This document shows, one piece after another, positions 49,873 to 57,915 of a DNA stretch of 64,000 nt (position 1 is the stretch's first letter; each line of letters opens with the position of its first letter). The stretch comes from Herbiconiux solani NBRC 106740 (GTDB lineage: Bacteria > Actinomycetota > Actinomycetes > Actinomycetales > Microbacteriaceae): positions 62,001 through 126,000 of the forward strand of contig NZ_BCST01000006.1 in assembly GCF_001571005.1 (NCBI RefSeq), in the 5' to 3' direction. Made by a program: the position numbers and the translations under genes. The notes under the pieces were generated by a model. That model was not told the origin of the DNA. It did not search any database and saw only the letters and a program-made list of their open reading frames with translations.

Positions 49873-49917
49873 CTCCCTGCCGGCCCCGCTTCGCCGGGGC
49901 CGGCAGGGAACCCCTTT
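49873..49917 (+). terminator. Intrinsic (leaky) terminator inside the ABC operon
   Basis: A perfect 15-bp stem (49873-49887 with 49894-49908, arm TCCCTGCCGGCCCCG) with a 6-nt loop is followed by ACCCCTTTTCTT. It is the only classical Rho-independent terminator I found in the window. Located between the binding-protein gene and the permease gene. Confidence 0.85.
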
Positions 49918-49947
49918 TCTTCACCCGAGTCACAATGGAGTCCCTTC

Positions 49948-50904
49948 GTGAATCAACTGGCCAGGCCGCTCAAGTGGGGTGGCGGAATCCTCCTCCCGAT
50001 CGCGGCGATCATCATCCTCATCGTCGTGTTCTCCCTGCTCGCGCCGAGCTTCTTCCAATTCAGCACGCTGATCGGCATCCTGCGTGAGTCCTCCGTGCTG
50101 CTGGTGGTCGCGATCGGGATGACCTTCGTCGTCCTGATGGGAAGCATCGACCTGTCGGTGGGCGCGACCGTGACACTCTCGGCCCTGGTCGCGGCGACGA
50201 TCGCCGGCAGCGGCAACTGGCTGCTCGCGATCCTCGCGGGACTCGGGGTCGGCATCCTGGTCGGTCTGGTGAACGGCATCCTGTTCGCCTTCGTGAAGGT
50301 GCCGAGCTTCCTGACGACCCTGGGCGTGAGTCTCGCGGTCGGCGGTGTCGGCCTCTGGTTCGTCAACGGCCGGCCCGTGCAGATCTTCGAGCAGGGCTTC
50401 ACCGGCATCTCGCAGGGCAAGCTGTTCGGCGAGATCCCGCTGATCGCGATCTGGGCCCTCATCCTCTGGGGCATCTTCTCCTTCGTCGGCCAGAAGACCC
50501 GCTTCGGCCGGTACACCTTCGCCATCGGTGGCGCGGAAGCCGTCAGCGGCCTGGCCGGCATCCCGATCAAGCGCATGAAGCTCTGGGTGATGGTCCTCTC
50601 CGGCGCCCTCGCCGCGGCCGCCGGCATCCTGCTCGCCTCGCGGGTGGGAGCGGCGACACCCGGCATGGGCGACCGGCTCACCCTCGACTCGATCGCCGCG
50701 GTCGTGATGGGCGGTACCGCCCTCACCGGTGGCGTCGGCGGCGTGCACCGCACGATCCTCGGTGTGCTCGTGATCACCACGCTCACGGTGGGCCTCAACA
50801 CGCTCGGCGTGCAGCCGTACCTGCAGCAGATCGTCCAGGGCACGGTCGTCGTGCTGGCCGTCGCGCTCACGCTCGACCGCTCCAAGCTCAGCGTCATCAA
50901 GTAG
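49948..50904 (+). CDS. Sugar ABC transporter permease (RbsC-like)
   Basis: 318-aa inner-membrane permease with 8-10 helices. Family landmarks: LRESSVLLVVAIGMTFVVLMGSIDLSVGATVTLSAL, PSFLTTLGVSLAVGGVGLW, FAIGGAEAVSGLAGI (the EAA-like coupling loop, usually GGN-x-A-A-x-SGI), and LDSIAAVVMGGTALTGGVGG. GTG 49948 has TGGAG 8-12 nt upstream. Followed after 9 bp by the ATPase. Confidence 0.92.
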   Translation: MNQLARPLKWGGGILLPIAAIIILIVVFSLLAPSFFQFSTLIGILRESSVLLVVAIGMTFVVLMGSIDLSVGATVTLSALVAATIAGSGNWLLAILAGLGVGILVGLVNGILFAFVKVPSFLTTLGVSLAVGGVGLWFVNGRPVQIFEQGFTGISQGKLFGEIPLIAIWALILWGIFSFVGQKTRFGRYTFAIGGAEAVSGLAGIPIKRMKLWVMVLSGALAAAAGILLASRVGAATPGMGDRLTLDSIAAVVMGGTALTGGVGGVHRTILGVLVITTLTVGLNTLGVQPYLQQIVQGTVVVLAVALTLDRSKLSVIK

Positions 50905-50913
50905 GGAGCACCG

Positions 50914-52446
50914 ATGACCGACACCGCAGTGGGAACCACCCAGCCTCTGTTCGAGGCGCGCAGCCTCACGAAGAGCTTCGGACCCGTCCGGGCCGTGAAG
51001 TCCGTGTCGATCCAGTCGCGGGTCGGCGAAGTGCTGGGCCTCGTCGGCGAGAACGGAGCCGGCAAGTCGACGCTGCTCAACATGATCAGCGGCACCACCG
51101 AGCCCGACTCGGGCGAGCTGCTGCTCGGCGGCCAGGAGGTGAACTTCCGCACCTACCAGGAGGCCACGCAGCGGGGCGTCTTCCGCATCTTCCAGCACCA
51201 GGCGCTCGTGCCGAACCTCTCGGTCGCGGCCAACGTCTTCCTGGCCCAGGAGTCGAAGTTCACGCGCTTCGGCGTGCTCGACTCGAAGCGGATGCGCCGA
51301 CTGACGCAGGACATCTTCGACGAGCTCGGGATCGAGCTCCGCACCGACACCGAGCTCAGCACGCTGAAGTTCGCCGAGCGCCAGGTGGTCGAGATCGTGC
51401 GGTCGCTCGCGCAGGCCCGGCTCCTCGGCATCGAGCACCCCGTCATCCTGTACGACGAGCCGACCAGCGCGCTCTCCCGCGAGCAGATCGAGTTCTTCTT
51501 CGGCTTCGTGCGGAAGATCCAGCCCAACGCGGCCCAGGTCTTCGTCTCGCACCGCCTCGAGGAGATCATCGAGCTCTGCGACCGCATGATCGTGCTGAAG
51601 GACGGCGAGGTCGTGAGCGTGCAGGACGACCCGCACGCCCTCTCCGAGACGCGCATCCACGAGCTGATGGTCGGCCGCAAGGCCGAGGCCTACAACCGCA
51701 GCCACCACGTCGACTACACCCAGACCCCGCGCCTCGAGGTCGAGGGACTGACCGGCGAGGGCTTCGCCGACGTGTCGCTCCGGGTGATGCCCGGAGAGGT
51801 GCTCGGCATCGCCGGGGTCGTCGGCTCGGGCAAGTCCGAGTTCGGTCGCGCCGTGTTCGAGCTGGGCAAGGGCGTCGAGGGCCGGATCGAGATCGACGGG
51901 AAGGCGCCGGAGCGCGACGGTTCGCGCGCCGGCATCCGCGCCCGTCTCGGCTACGTGCCGACCGAACGTCATAAAGACGGACTCGTGCTCGGCATGTCGG
52001 TCGCGCACAACCTCTCGCTGCCCGAGATCGGCGCGGCGATCGGCTCGCCGGTGATCAACAACCGCAAGGAGACCGCCAACACGAAGAAGGCGATCACCGA
52101 GCTCGGCATCCGGACCCCGGGGCCGGACACGCTGGTCAGCAGCCTGAGCGGCGGCAACCAGCAGAAGGTGCTGCTCGCCCGGTGGACCACGCTCGGCTCG
52201 CGGCTGCTCGTGCTCGACAACCCGACCAACGGGGTCGACGTCGGTGCGAAGGCCGAGATCTACCGGCTGATCGAGAGCCTGACCGAGACCGGGGTCTCGG
52301 TGGTGCTGATCAGCGACGACCTGCCCGAGATCCTGGCGTTGGCCGATCGGATCGTGGTCATGAAGGACGGCCAGGTCAGGACGACGACCGACATCGATCC
52401 GGCGAACCCGCCGTCCGAGGTCGAACTCGTCGCCGCGATGGTCTGA
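50914..52446 (+). CDS. Sugar ABC transporter ATP-binding protein (RbsA/MglA-like, two domains)
   Basis: 510-aa tandem ABC ATPase. Domain 1: GENGAGKSTLLNMISG (Walker A), TLKFAERQVVEIVRSLAQ (degenerate signature), VILYDEPTSAL (Walker B). Domain 2: GVVGSGKSEFGRAVF (altered Walker A as usual in this family), PTERHKDGLVLGMSVAHNL, SLSGGNQQKVLLARW (signature) and LLVLDNPTNGVDVGAK. Completes an RbsABC-type importer whose substrate is unknown; flanking dehydrogenases suggest an unusual or oxidised sugar. Confidence 0.94.
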   Translation: MTDTAVGTTQPLFEARSLTKSFGPVRAVKSVSIQSRVGEVLGLVGENGAGKSTLLNMISGTTEPDSGELLLGGQEVNFRTYQEATQRGVFRIFQHQALVPNLSVAANVFLAQESKFTRFGVLDSKRMRRLTQDIFDELGIELRTDTELSTLKFAERQVVEIVRSLAQARLLGIEHPVILYDEPTSALSREQIEFFFGFVRKIQPNAAQVFVSHRLEEIIELCDRMIVLKDGEVVSVQDDPHALSETRIHELMVGRKAEAYNRSHHVDYTQTPRLEVEGLTGEGFADVSLRVMPGEVLGIAGVVGSGKSEFGRAVFELGKGVEGRIEIDGKAPERDGSRAGIRARLGYVPTERHKDGLVLGMSVAHNLSLPEIGAAIGSPVINNRKETANTKKAITELGIRTPGPDTLVSSLSGGNQQKVLLARWTTLGSRLLVLDNPTNGVDVGAKAEIYRLIESLTETGVSVVLISDDLPEILALADRIVVMKDGQVRTTTDIDPANPPSEVELVAAMV

Positions 52447-52470
52447 GTCACCAGAACCTCGAGGGAGTCG

Positions 52471-53481
52471 ATGATGACGAAGGAACCCCTGCGGATCGGC
52501 GTGCTCGGCGCCGCCCGGATCAACGACATGACGCTGTTCCCGCCGGCGGAGGACATCGGTGCCCGGATCGTGGCGGTCGCCGCCCGCGACCGGGATCGCG
52601 CCGAGGCCTACGCCCGGGAGCACGGTATCGAGCGGGTGGCCGACGACTACGCGGCGCTGATCGCGGATCCGGAGGTCGAGGCGATCTACAACCCGCTGCC
52701 GAACAGCCTGCACACCGTCTGGAACCTGGCGGCGATCGAGGCCGGCAAGCACGTGCTGGGCGAGAAGCCGTTCGCGAGCAACGCCGAGGAGGGCGAGCGG
52801 ATGCACGCGGCTGCCGAGGCGCATCCGGAACTCGTCGTCTTCGACGGGCTGCACTACCGCTACCACCCCGTCTTCAAGCGGCTCCAGGAGATCGTGCGCT
52901 CGGGCGAGATCGGCGAGGTGCAGCACGTGCGCGCGGTCATGACCGTGCCGGTACCGGACCTCTCGGACATCCGCTGGTCGTGGCCGCTGGCCGGCGGGGC
53001 GATGATGGATCTCGGGATCTACTGCATCGACGTCATCCACACCCTCGCGGCCGATCTCGGCGGTCTGCCGACGCTCACCTCGGCGACGATGGGGCATCTG
53101 GACGGCACGCACCCCGAGATCGACTCCTGGTCCGAGCTCACCTACGAGCTGCCGAACGGGGCGCCGGCGGTGGCCGAGATGAACCTGATCGGCCCGCAGC
53201 ACTTCGTGATCACGGTCACCGGATCGCGCGGCACCGTGCACCAGGCGAACCTGAGCTACGTGCACACCGACGACCGCATCCTCGTCTTCACCGGCGGCGA
53301 CAGCCGCGTCGAGGAGCTCGGCCGCACGAGCAGCTTCATCTACCAGATGCGGGCCTTCGAGGACGCGGTGCGGAACGGCACCCCGTACCCCACCAACACC
53401 GCTTCGGCGCTCGTCGACCTCCGGGCCGTCGACGCCGCCTACGCGATGGCCGGCCTCCCGCCGCGCCCATCGGGCACCTGA
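52471..53481 (+). CDS. Gfo/Idh/MocA family oxidoreductase
   Basis: 336-aa NAD(P)-dependent sugar dehydrogenase. N-terminal Rossmann RIGVLGAARINDMT, IYNPLPNSLHTVWNLAAIEAGKHVLGEKPFASN with the conserved EKP catalytic Lys, VVFDGLHYRYHPVF, and in the C-terminal domain GGAMMDLGIYCIDVIHTL with the active-site Asp/His. GAGGGAG lies 6-13 nt before ATG 52471. In related loci such enzymes oxidise sugars or inositol at C2 or C3; here it follows the importer in the same operon. Its stop codon starts a short tandem repeat. Confidence 0.92.
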   Translation: MMTKEPLRIGVLGAARINDMTLFPPAEDIGARIVAVAARDRDRAEAYAREHGIERVADDYAALIADPEVEAIYNPLPNSLHTVWNLAAIEAGKHVLGEKPFASNAEEGERMHAAAEAHPELVVFDGLHYRYHPVFKRLQEIVRSGEIGEVQHVRAVMTVPVPDLSDIRWSWPLAGGAMMDLGIYCIDVIHTLAADLGGLPTLTSATMGHLDGTHPEIDSWSELTYELPNGAPAVAEMNLIGPQHFVITVTGSRGTVHQANLSYVHTDDRILVFTGGDSRVEELGRTSSFIYQMRAFEDAVRNGTPYPTNTASALVDLRAVDAAYAMAGLPPRPSGT

Positions 53482-53543
53482 CCGCGCGAGCGGATGCACC
53501 TGACCGCGTGAGCGGAGAAACCCTGACCGCGCGAGCGGAGAAA
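53476..53543 (+). repeat. 22/23-bp tandem repeats starting at a stop codon
   Basis: CTGACCGCG recurs at 53478, 53500 and 53523 in units of the form CACCTGACCGCGCGAGCGGA. The TGA in the first unit is the stop of the Gfo/Idh/MocA gene, and the array fills most of the 73-bp gap to the next SDR. Confidence 0.75.
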
Positions 53544-53554
53544 AGAGAGAGAAC

Positions 53555-54349
53555 ATGGCAGAGACCACGACCGGCCGCACCGTCTTCATCACGGGCGCCG
53601 CCGGAGGAATCGGCCGCGTGGCCGTCGAGCGCTTCGTGTCGGAGGGCGACGCCGTCGTGCTCGCCGACCTGAGTCTCGAGGCCGTGCAGAAGGTCGCCGA
53701 CGAGATCGCCGAGCGCTACCCCGACGCGAAGATGCTTTCGCTCGCCGTCGACCAGTCGTCGGAGGAGTCGCTCCGAGAGGCGCGCAAGGCGATCGAGGAC
53801 TGGTCGGGATCGCTCGACGTGATCGCCCTGGTCGGCGGCACGGTGCAGGCCGTCGGCGCCTCGGTGCTCGAGCTCACCACGGAGGAGTGGGACCGCGTGC
53901 ACAACACCAACCTCCGCGGCGTCTTCCTCGCCAGCCGCGAGCTCGTCCCGCTGCTGCCGAAGGATTCGGGCGCCTCGGTGATCGCGGTCGCCTCCTACTG
54001 GGGCCGGAGCGGGCACGCCTTCTACTCCTCTTACTGCACCTCCAAGGCGGGGGTCATCAGCTTCGTGCAGTGCCTCGCGGGGGAGCTCGCCGAATCCGGC
54101 ATCCGGGTCAACGCGGTCGCCCCCGGCAACATCAACACCGGGATGCACCAGGCGGCTCTCGCGAGCGAGGCCGTCGAGCGCGGCATCAGCTTCGAGGAGA
54201 TGCGCGACATCGAGTGGGCGAAAATCCCGCTCAAGGTCGCCGGCCCGCCCAAGTCGATCGCCGACGCGATCTACTTCCTCTCCTCGGACAACGCCTCGTA
54301 CATGACCGGCGCCACGGTCGACGTCAACGGCGGGGTCATCTTCGTATGA
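53555..54349 (+). CDS. Short-chain dehydrogenase/reductase (paralogue 1)
   Basis: 264-aa SDR: FITGAAGGIGRVAV, D in LADLSLE, S in VASYWGRSG, YCTSK (Y-x3-K), and SYMTGATVDVNGGVIF. The usual NNAG is replaced by LVGGT. The protein is a clear paralogue of the SDR at 57916: both have the active-site stretch WxGRSGHAxxSxYCxSKAGVI, GNIxT-MH, an RGI-F-EM-IEWAKIPL segment, and a VNGGV-F end. AGAGAGA precedes ATG 53555. Coupled by ATGA to the next SDR. Confidence 0.9.
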   Translation: MAETTTGRTVFITGAAGGIGRVAVERFVSEGDAVVLADLSLEAVQKVADEIAERYPDAKMLSLAVDQSSEESLREARKAIEDWSGSLDVIALVGGTVQAVGASVLELTTEEWDRVHNTNLRGVFLASRELVPLLPKDSGASVIAVASYWGRSGHAFYSSYCTSKAGVISFVQCLAGELAESGIRVNAVAPGNINTGMHQAALASEAVERGISFEEMRDIEWAKIPLKVAGPPKSIADAIYFLSSDNASYMTGATVDVNGGVIFV

Positions 54350-55101
54350 GGCTCGAAGGCAAGACCGCGATCGTCACCGGTGCCGGCAGCGGCATGGGCG
54401 AGGCCATCGCGAAGATGTTCGCCCGCGAGGGCGCCGCCGTGGCCCTGGTCGACATGACCGAGGGCGGGGCGCGAGTGGCGGGCGAGATCCGCGAGGCCGG
54501 CGGCACCGCCGAGTCGTGGGTGCTCGACGTGACCGACGAGGAGAGCGTCCGCGACGTGTTCGCGCAGGTGTTCGAACGCTTCGGCGCCCTGAACATCCTG
54601 ATCAACAACGCCGGGATCGCGGGGCCGGTCGAGCCCACCGACCAGGTCGACTTCGCCGACTGGGAGAAGGTCTACCGGGTGAACGCCGGCGGGCCGTTCC
54701 TCTGCACCAAGCACGCCATCCCGTACCTGCGGCAGACGCCCGGGCAGAAGAGCATCGTCAACATGTCGTCGATGTACGCGCTGATCGGCAACGCCGACGT
54801 GCCGGTCTACCACGCGACCAAGGCGGCCGTGCGGACGATGACCAAGGTGGATGCGATCACCTACGCCTCCGAGGGCATCCGGGTGAACGCCATCCTGCCC
54901 GGCACCATCATGACGCCGATGAACTACGAGAAGGCGCGGCAGACGCCGGGCTACATCGAGCAGATGCAGGAGGTGCACCCGCTCGGGATCCTCGGGGAGC
55001 CGGACGACGTGGCGTACGCGATGCTGTTCCTGGCGTCGGACGAGTCGCGGTTCACGACGGGGAGTGAGCTCGTGATCGATGGGGGGTACACCGCGCAGTG
55101 A
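54346..55101 (+). CDS. Short-chain dehydrogenase/reductase
   Basis: 251-aa classical SDR: VTGAGSGMGEAI, D in ALVDMTEGG, NNAGIAGP, S in NMSSMYA, YHATK, and FTTGSELVIDGGYTAQ. Conventional in all motifs. Last gene of the plus-strand ABC transporter operon; a 37-bp repeat array begins 6 bp after its stop. Resembles the SDR at 46303 in its N- and C-termini. Confidence 0.9.
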   Translation: MRLEGKTAIVTGAGSGMGEAIAKMFAREGAAVALVDMTEGGARVAGEIREAGGTAESWVLDVTDEESVRDVFAQVFERFGALNILINNAGIAGPVEPTDQVDFADWEKVYRVNAGGPFLCTKHAIPYLRQTPGQKSIVNMSSMYALIGNADVPVYHATKAAVRTMTKVDAITYASEGIRVNAILPGTIMTPMNYEKARQTPGYIEQMQEVHPLGILGEPDDVAYAMLFLASDESRFTTGSELVIDGGYTAQ

Positions 55102-55106
55102 TTGTG

Positions 55107-55250
55107 CCGGCAGGTGAAGGCGGCTTAGACGGTCTCTTGCGTGCCGGTAGGTGGAGGCGGCGTAGACGGTCTTCTTCGTGCCGGCAGGTGAAGGCGGCTT
55201 AGACGGTCTTTCGCGTGCCGGCAGGTGTGGGCGGCAAGACGTCCTGCTGT
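55107..55250 (+). repeat. 37-bp tandem repeat array, copy 2 (four units)
   Basis: CCGGCAGG (one copy CCGGTAGG) occurs at 55107, 55144, 55181 and 55218, an exact 37-bp period. Units 1-3 are conserved across almost their whole length, including GTAGACGGTCT or TTAGACGGTCT; unit 4 diverges in its second half. Units abut without spacers. The head sequence is the same as in the array at 1035. The gap 55102-55403 holds this array and the shared element, and no gene I can support. Confidence 0.9.
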
Positions 55251-55251
55251 G

Positions 55252-55403
55252 CTAGTTGCCGGGATGCGCGTGCTTCGCGCGCGTATCCCGGGCTGCGCCG
55301 GTCCCTGCCCGGCGCAGCGCGACATGTTCGGCCTCGGTCGCTGGCGCGGCCAAGGCCTCACCTTGGGTTGTCGAGTACGGCCTGTTGGCCTGCACTCCCG
55401 TGC
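55252..55403 (+). repeat. Shared intergenic element, copy 2, with two strong hairpins
   Basis: Begins CTAGTTGCCG and ends CCGTGC as copy 1 (1205-1342, opposite orientation). Between them are two consecutive stems, GCCGGGAT...ATCCCGGGC near 55259-55294 and a perfect 10-bp GCTGCGCCGG/CCGGCGCAGC pair near 55293-55319, then the shared patches GCGACATGTTCG, GGCGCGGCC and CTCACCTTGGGTTGTCGAGT. It abuts the stop codon of the LacI gene on the other strand. Confidence 0.6.
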
Positions 55404-56477
55404 TCAGGTCCTCTGTAAGGGACGGCTGGTGGAGGCTCGGACTACTAGGTGGGGGGCCAGGACTGTGCGGGTGCGGGGCGGGGCCTCGCCGGCGAGGGCC
55501 TGGAAGGTGAGGCGGGCGCTTCGGCGGCCTACGTCTAGGCCGGGGAGGCGGATGGTGGTGAGGGGCGGGTCGAGGTGGTCGATCAGGGGGACGTCGTTGA
55601 AGCCGACGATCGAGACGTCCTCGGGGCAGCGGAGGCCGGCCTCGTGCACCGCATCCAGCGCGCCGACCGCCATCTGATCGTTGTGCGCGAGCAGGGCCGT
55701 GGGACGGCGGCCGGCGGGGGCCGCGAGCAACACGGCGGCGAGACGACGACCCTCGGCCACGGTGCTGAGCGCTGCGTGATCGGCCCGGGTGAGATCGGTG
55801 GTGCCCGGATGCGCCGCGAGGGCCGCCCGGAACCCCGCCGACCGCTCGGCGAACGACGAGATCTCCGGAGTACCGGGCAGCTCGGCGAGACGGCGGTGAC
55901 CGAGCCCCAGCAGGTGCTCGGTCGCCATCCGTGCCCCTCGCACGTCGTCCGGCAGCACCTCACGGTGTCGTGCAACACCCGGAGCCGCGGAAGCCCCGGC
56001 GGGCGCGGCCGCGAGACCCCGCACCGCGAGCACGACCGGGAGCCGGCTCTCCAGCTCGAGGATGAACTCCTCGTCGGCCAGCCGGGCGGCGCTCATGATG
56101 ATCGCGTCGACCCGGTTGAGCAGCAGCCGGCTCACCACCGAGCGCAGCCGCTGCGGGTCGTCGTGGGTCTCGGCGACGACCGGCATGCAGCCGAGCGGCC
56201 GGCACTCCTCCTCGATCCCGCGGAGCACCGCGACCACGAACGGGTTCTCCAGGTCGGCCACGACGAAGCCGATCGTGCCCGTCGCCCCCGTGCGGAGGCT
56301 CCGCGCGAGCGCGTTGCCGCGGTAATCGAGCGAGTCGGCGGCTTCCCGCACGCGCTGCCTGGTCGCGTCGCCGACGAGATGGGCGCGGTCGTCGCTAAGG
56401 GCACGCGAGGCCGTCGCGATGTGCACGCCGGCCAGTTCGGCGACGTGCTTCAGGGTGGGCGGGCCGGGCTGCGCCAT
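55404..56477 (-). CDS. LacI family transcriptional regulator
   Basis: 357 aa. N-terminal LacI HTH (TLKHVAELAGVHIATASRAL), hinge helix region GNALARSLRTG, and a sugar-binding core: TIGFVVADLENPFVVAVLRGIEEEC, VDAIIMSAARL, MATEHLLGLGHRRLAELPG, ALLAHNDQMAVGALDAVHEAG, VSIVGFNDVPLIDHLDPPLTTIRLP. ATG 56477 overlaps the M24 gene stop by one base. An unusual Ala/Gly-rich insertion (RGLAAAPAGASAAPG) sits in the middle. TGCAA-N4-TTGCA at 57807, upstream of its operon, is a fitting operator. Confidence 0.93.
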   Translation of the reverse strand: MAQPGPPTLKHVAELAGVHIATASRALSDDRAHLVGDATRQRVREAADSLDYRGNALARSLRTGATGTIGFVVADLENPFVVAVLRGIEEECRPLGCMPVVAETHDDPQRLRSVVSRLLLNRVDAIIMSAARLADEEFILELESRLPVVLAVRGLAAAPAGASAAPGVARHREVLPDDVRGARMATEHLLGLGHRRLAELPGTPEISSFAERSAGFRAALAAHPGTTDLTRADHAALSTVAEGRRLAAVLLAAPAGRRPTALLAHNDQMAVGALDAVHEAGLRCPEDVSIVGFNDVPLIDHLDPPLTTIRLPGLDVGRRSARLTFQALAGEAPPRTRTVLAPHLVVRASTSRPLQRT

Positions 56478-57745
56478 CAGAACGGGTTGGCGACGACGAG
56501 GTCCTCGGCCGGGTACTTGGTCAGGATGACCGGGCCCTCGTCGGTGACCACGACCTCCTCCTCGATCCGGGCCGCGGAGTACCCGTCGGTCGCCGGGCAG
56601 TAGGTCTCGACCGCGAACACCATGCCCGCCTTCAGCTCCACCGGCTCCCGGTAGCTGTTCAGGCGCGAGATGATCGGCCGCTCGTGGAGCCCGAGACCCA
56701 GTCCGTGGCAGAACTGCAGCCCGAACGCCGAGAGCTCGTCGTCGAAGCCGAGCGACTCGGCCGTGGGGAACAGGCTCGCGATCTCGTCCGACCCGACACC
56801 GGGTTTCACGGCGGCGATCGCCGTGTCCATCCACTCGCGGGCCCGGCTGTAGGCCGCCTTCTGCGGCCCGGTCGCACGCCCGACGCTGAAGGTGCGGTAG
56901 TAGCAGGTGCGGTAGCCGTTGAACGAGTGGATGATGTCGAAGAACGCCTGGTCGCCGGGCCGGATGATGCGGTCGGTGAAGTTGTGCGGATGCGGGTTGC
57001 AGCGCTCGCCGGAGATCGCGTTGACCGCCTCGACCTGGTCGGAGCCGTACTCGTACAGCTTCTTCGCCGCCAGCGCGACGATCTCGTTCTCGCGGACGCC
57101 CGGTTTCAGCGCCTCGACGATGTCGGTGTACACGCCGTCGACCATCGCCGCGGCCTGGTTGAGCAGCATGATCTCGTCGACGCTCTTGATCTCGCGGGCG
57201 TCGAGCATGTGCTGCTGGGCGTCGACCACCCGCAGGCCCTGCCGTTCCATCTCGAACAGGAAGGGCGGTTCGACGATGTCGATGCCCACCGGCTGCTTCT
57301 CGAGCCCGAGGTCGGTGAGCAGCCCGCGGATCTCGGTGACCGCATCCACCATCAGCCCGGCCGTCGGGCTCACGGCGCCGCGGAAGCCGAGGAACCCGGC
57401 GTGGTTGTGGTCGGTCTTGAGCCAGGGCGAGTAGAGCTTGTGGTGACGGACGGCCGAACCGAAGTCCCAGAGGTGCGGCTCGGCGCCGCGGGTCAGCAGC
57501 GCGTACCGGATCATCTTGTCGCCGAGCGCTCCGCCCACCCAGGACTGGGTGCTGTAGCGGATGTTGTAGAAGTCGAACAGCAGGAACGCTCCGCACTCGC
57601 TCGCTTCGAGGGCCGCGGTGGCACGGGCGAGGCGGTACTGCCGCAGGCGGTCGAAGTCCACGCGCTGCTCGTAGTCGACGGCCATCTGGCCCGGGGTGAG
57701 GAGCGGGGGCGGGGCGGTGGGTCGGGTGGGGTCTTCAGCACTCAT
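56477..57745 (-). CDS. M24 (creatinase/DddP-fold) family protein with altered metal site
   Basis: 422-aa pita-bread-fold protein. The N-terminal domain (YRLARATAALEASECGAFLLFDFYNIRYST region) resembles DddP-like and creatinase-like M24 members. In the C-terminal domain D270 (FFDIIH), H347 (FCHGLGLGLHERP), E380 (FAVETY) and E395/396 (ARIEEEV) keep metal-ligand positions, but the second canonical Asp in GY-x2-D-x2-RT is Cys281 (GYRTCYYRT). It may therefore be a metal-poor hydrolase or lyase, as creatinase is, not a peptidase. ATG 57745. Coupled to lacI in the sugar locus, which argues for a small-molecule substrate. Confidence 0.8.
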   Translation of the reverse strand: MSAEDPTRPTAPPPLLTPGQMAVDYEQRVDFDRLRQYRLARATAALEASECGAFLLFDFYNIRYSTQSWVGGALGDKMIRYALLTRGAEPHLWDFGSAVRHHKLYSPWLKTDHNHAGFLGFRGAVSPTAGLMVDAVTEIRGLLTDLGLEKQPVGIDIVEPPFLFEMERQGLRVVDAQQHMLDAREIKSVDEIMLLNQAAAMVDGVYTDIVEALKPGVRENEIVALAAKKLYEYGSDQVEAVNAISGERCNPHPHNFTDRIIRPGDQAFFDIIHSFNGYRTCYYRTFSVGRATGPQKAAYSRAREWMDTAIAAVKPGVGSDEIASLFPTAESLGFDDELSAFGLQFCHGLGLGLHERPIISRLNSYREPVELKAGMVFAVETYCPATDGYSAARIEEEVVVTDEGPVILTKYPAEDLVVANPF

Positions 57746-57806
57746 GTCGTCAGGTCTCCATCGATCTGCGTTGAATTCAGCTGGACACGGTGACCGTAAC
57801 AGGCGG

Positions 57807-57820
57807 TGCAATCCTTTGCA
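57807..57820. promoter_or_regulatory. LacI-type operator candidate
   Basis: TGCAATCCTTTGCA: TGCAA and TTGCA arms around a 4-nt centre, in the divergent gap between the M24-lacI operon and the last SDR, 15 bp upstream of the latter's -35. LacI-family sites usually have a CG centre, which is missing here. Confidence 0.5.
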
Positions 57821-57834
57821 AGAGGCCCAAATGG

Positions 57835-57862
57835 TTGTCTGGGCTGAACAATTCTGTAAAGC
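57835..57862 (+). promoter_or_regulatory. Promoter of the last SDR, matching the ABC operon promoter
   Basis: TTGTCT (57835-57840), 16-bp spacer ending AATTCTG, TAAAGC (57857-57862). It parallels TTGTGA-N16-TAAAGT at 48526-48553. Confidence 0.5.
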
Positions 57863-57915
57863 TGAGGTGAACGCAGGCTCAGCGGAGAGCCTCGAACGAG
57901 CAACGAGGAGTGTCG

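Noticed and set aside
49930-53592. 1220-codon minus-strand open frame
   Set aside because: It runs antisense to the permease, ATPase and oxidoreductase genes, all of which have clear family motifs. Long antisense frames are an expected by-product of high G+C codon bias.
55107-55250. Possible CRISPR array (36-37-bp period)
   Set aside because: The units abut directly with no unique spacers, and no cas genes are present; it is a plain tandem repeat.
55225-55677. 150-codon plus-strand frame running from the second repeat locus into lacI
   Set aside because: Most of it is antisense to the LacI gene; only the part within the shared element is possibly meaningful.
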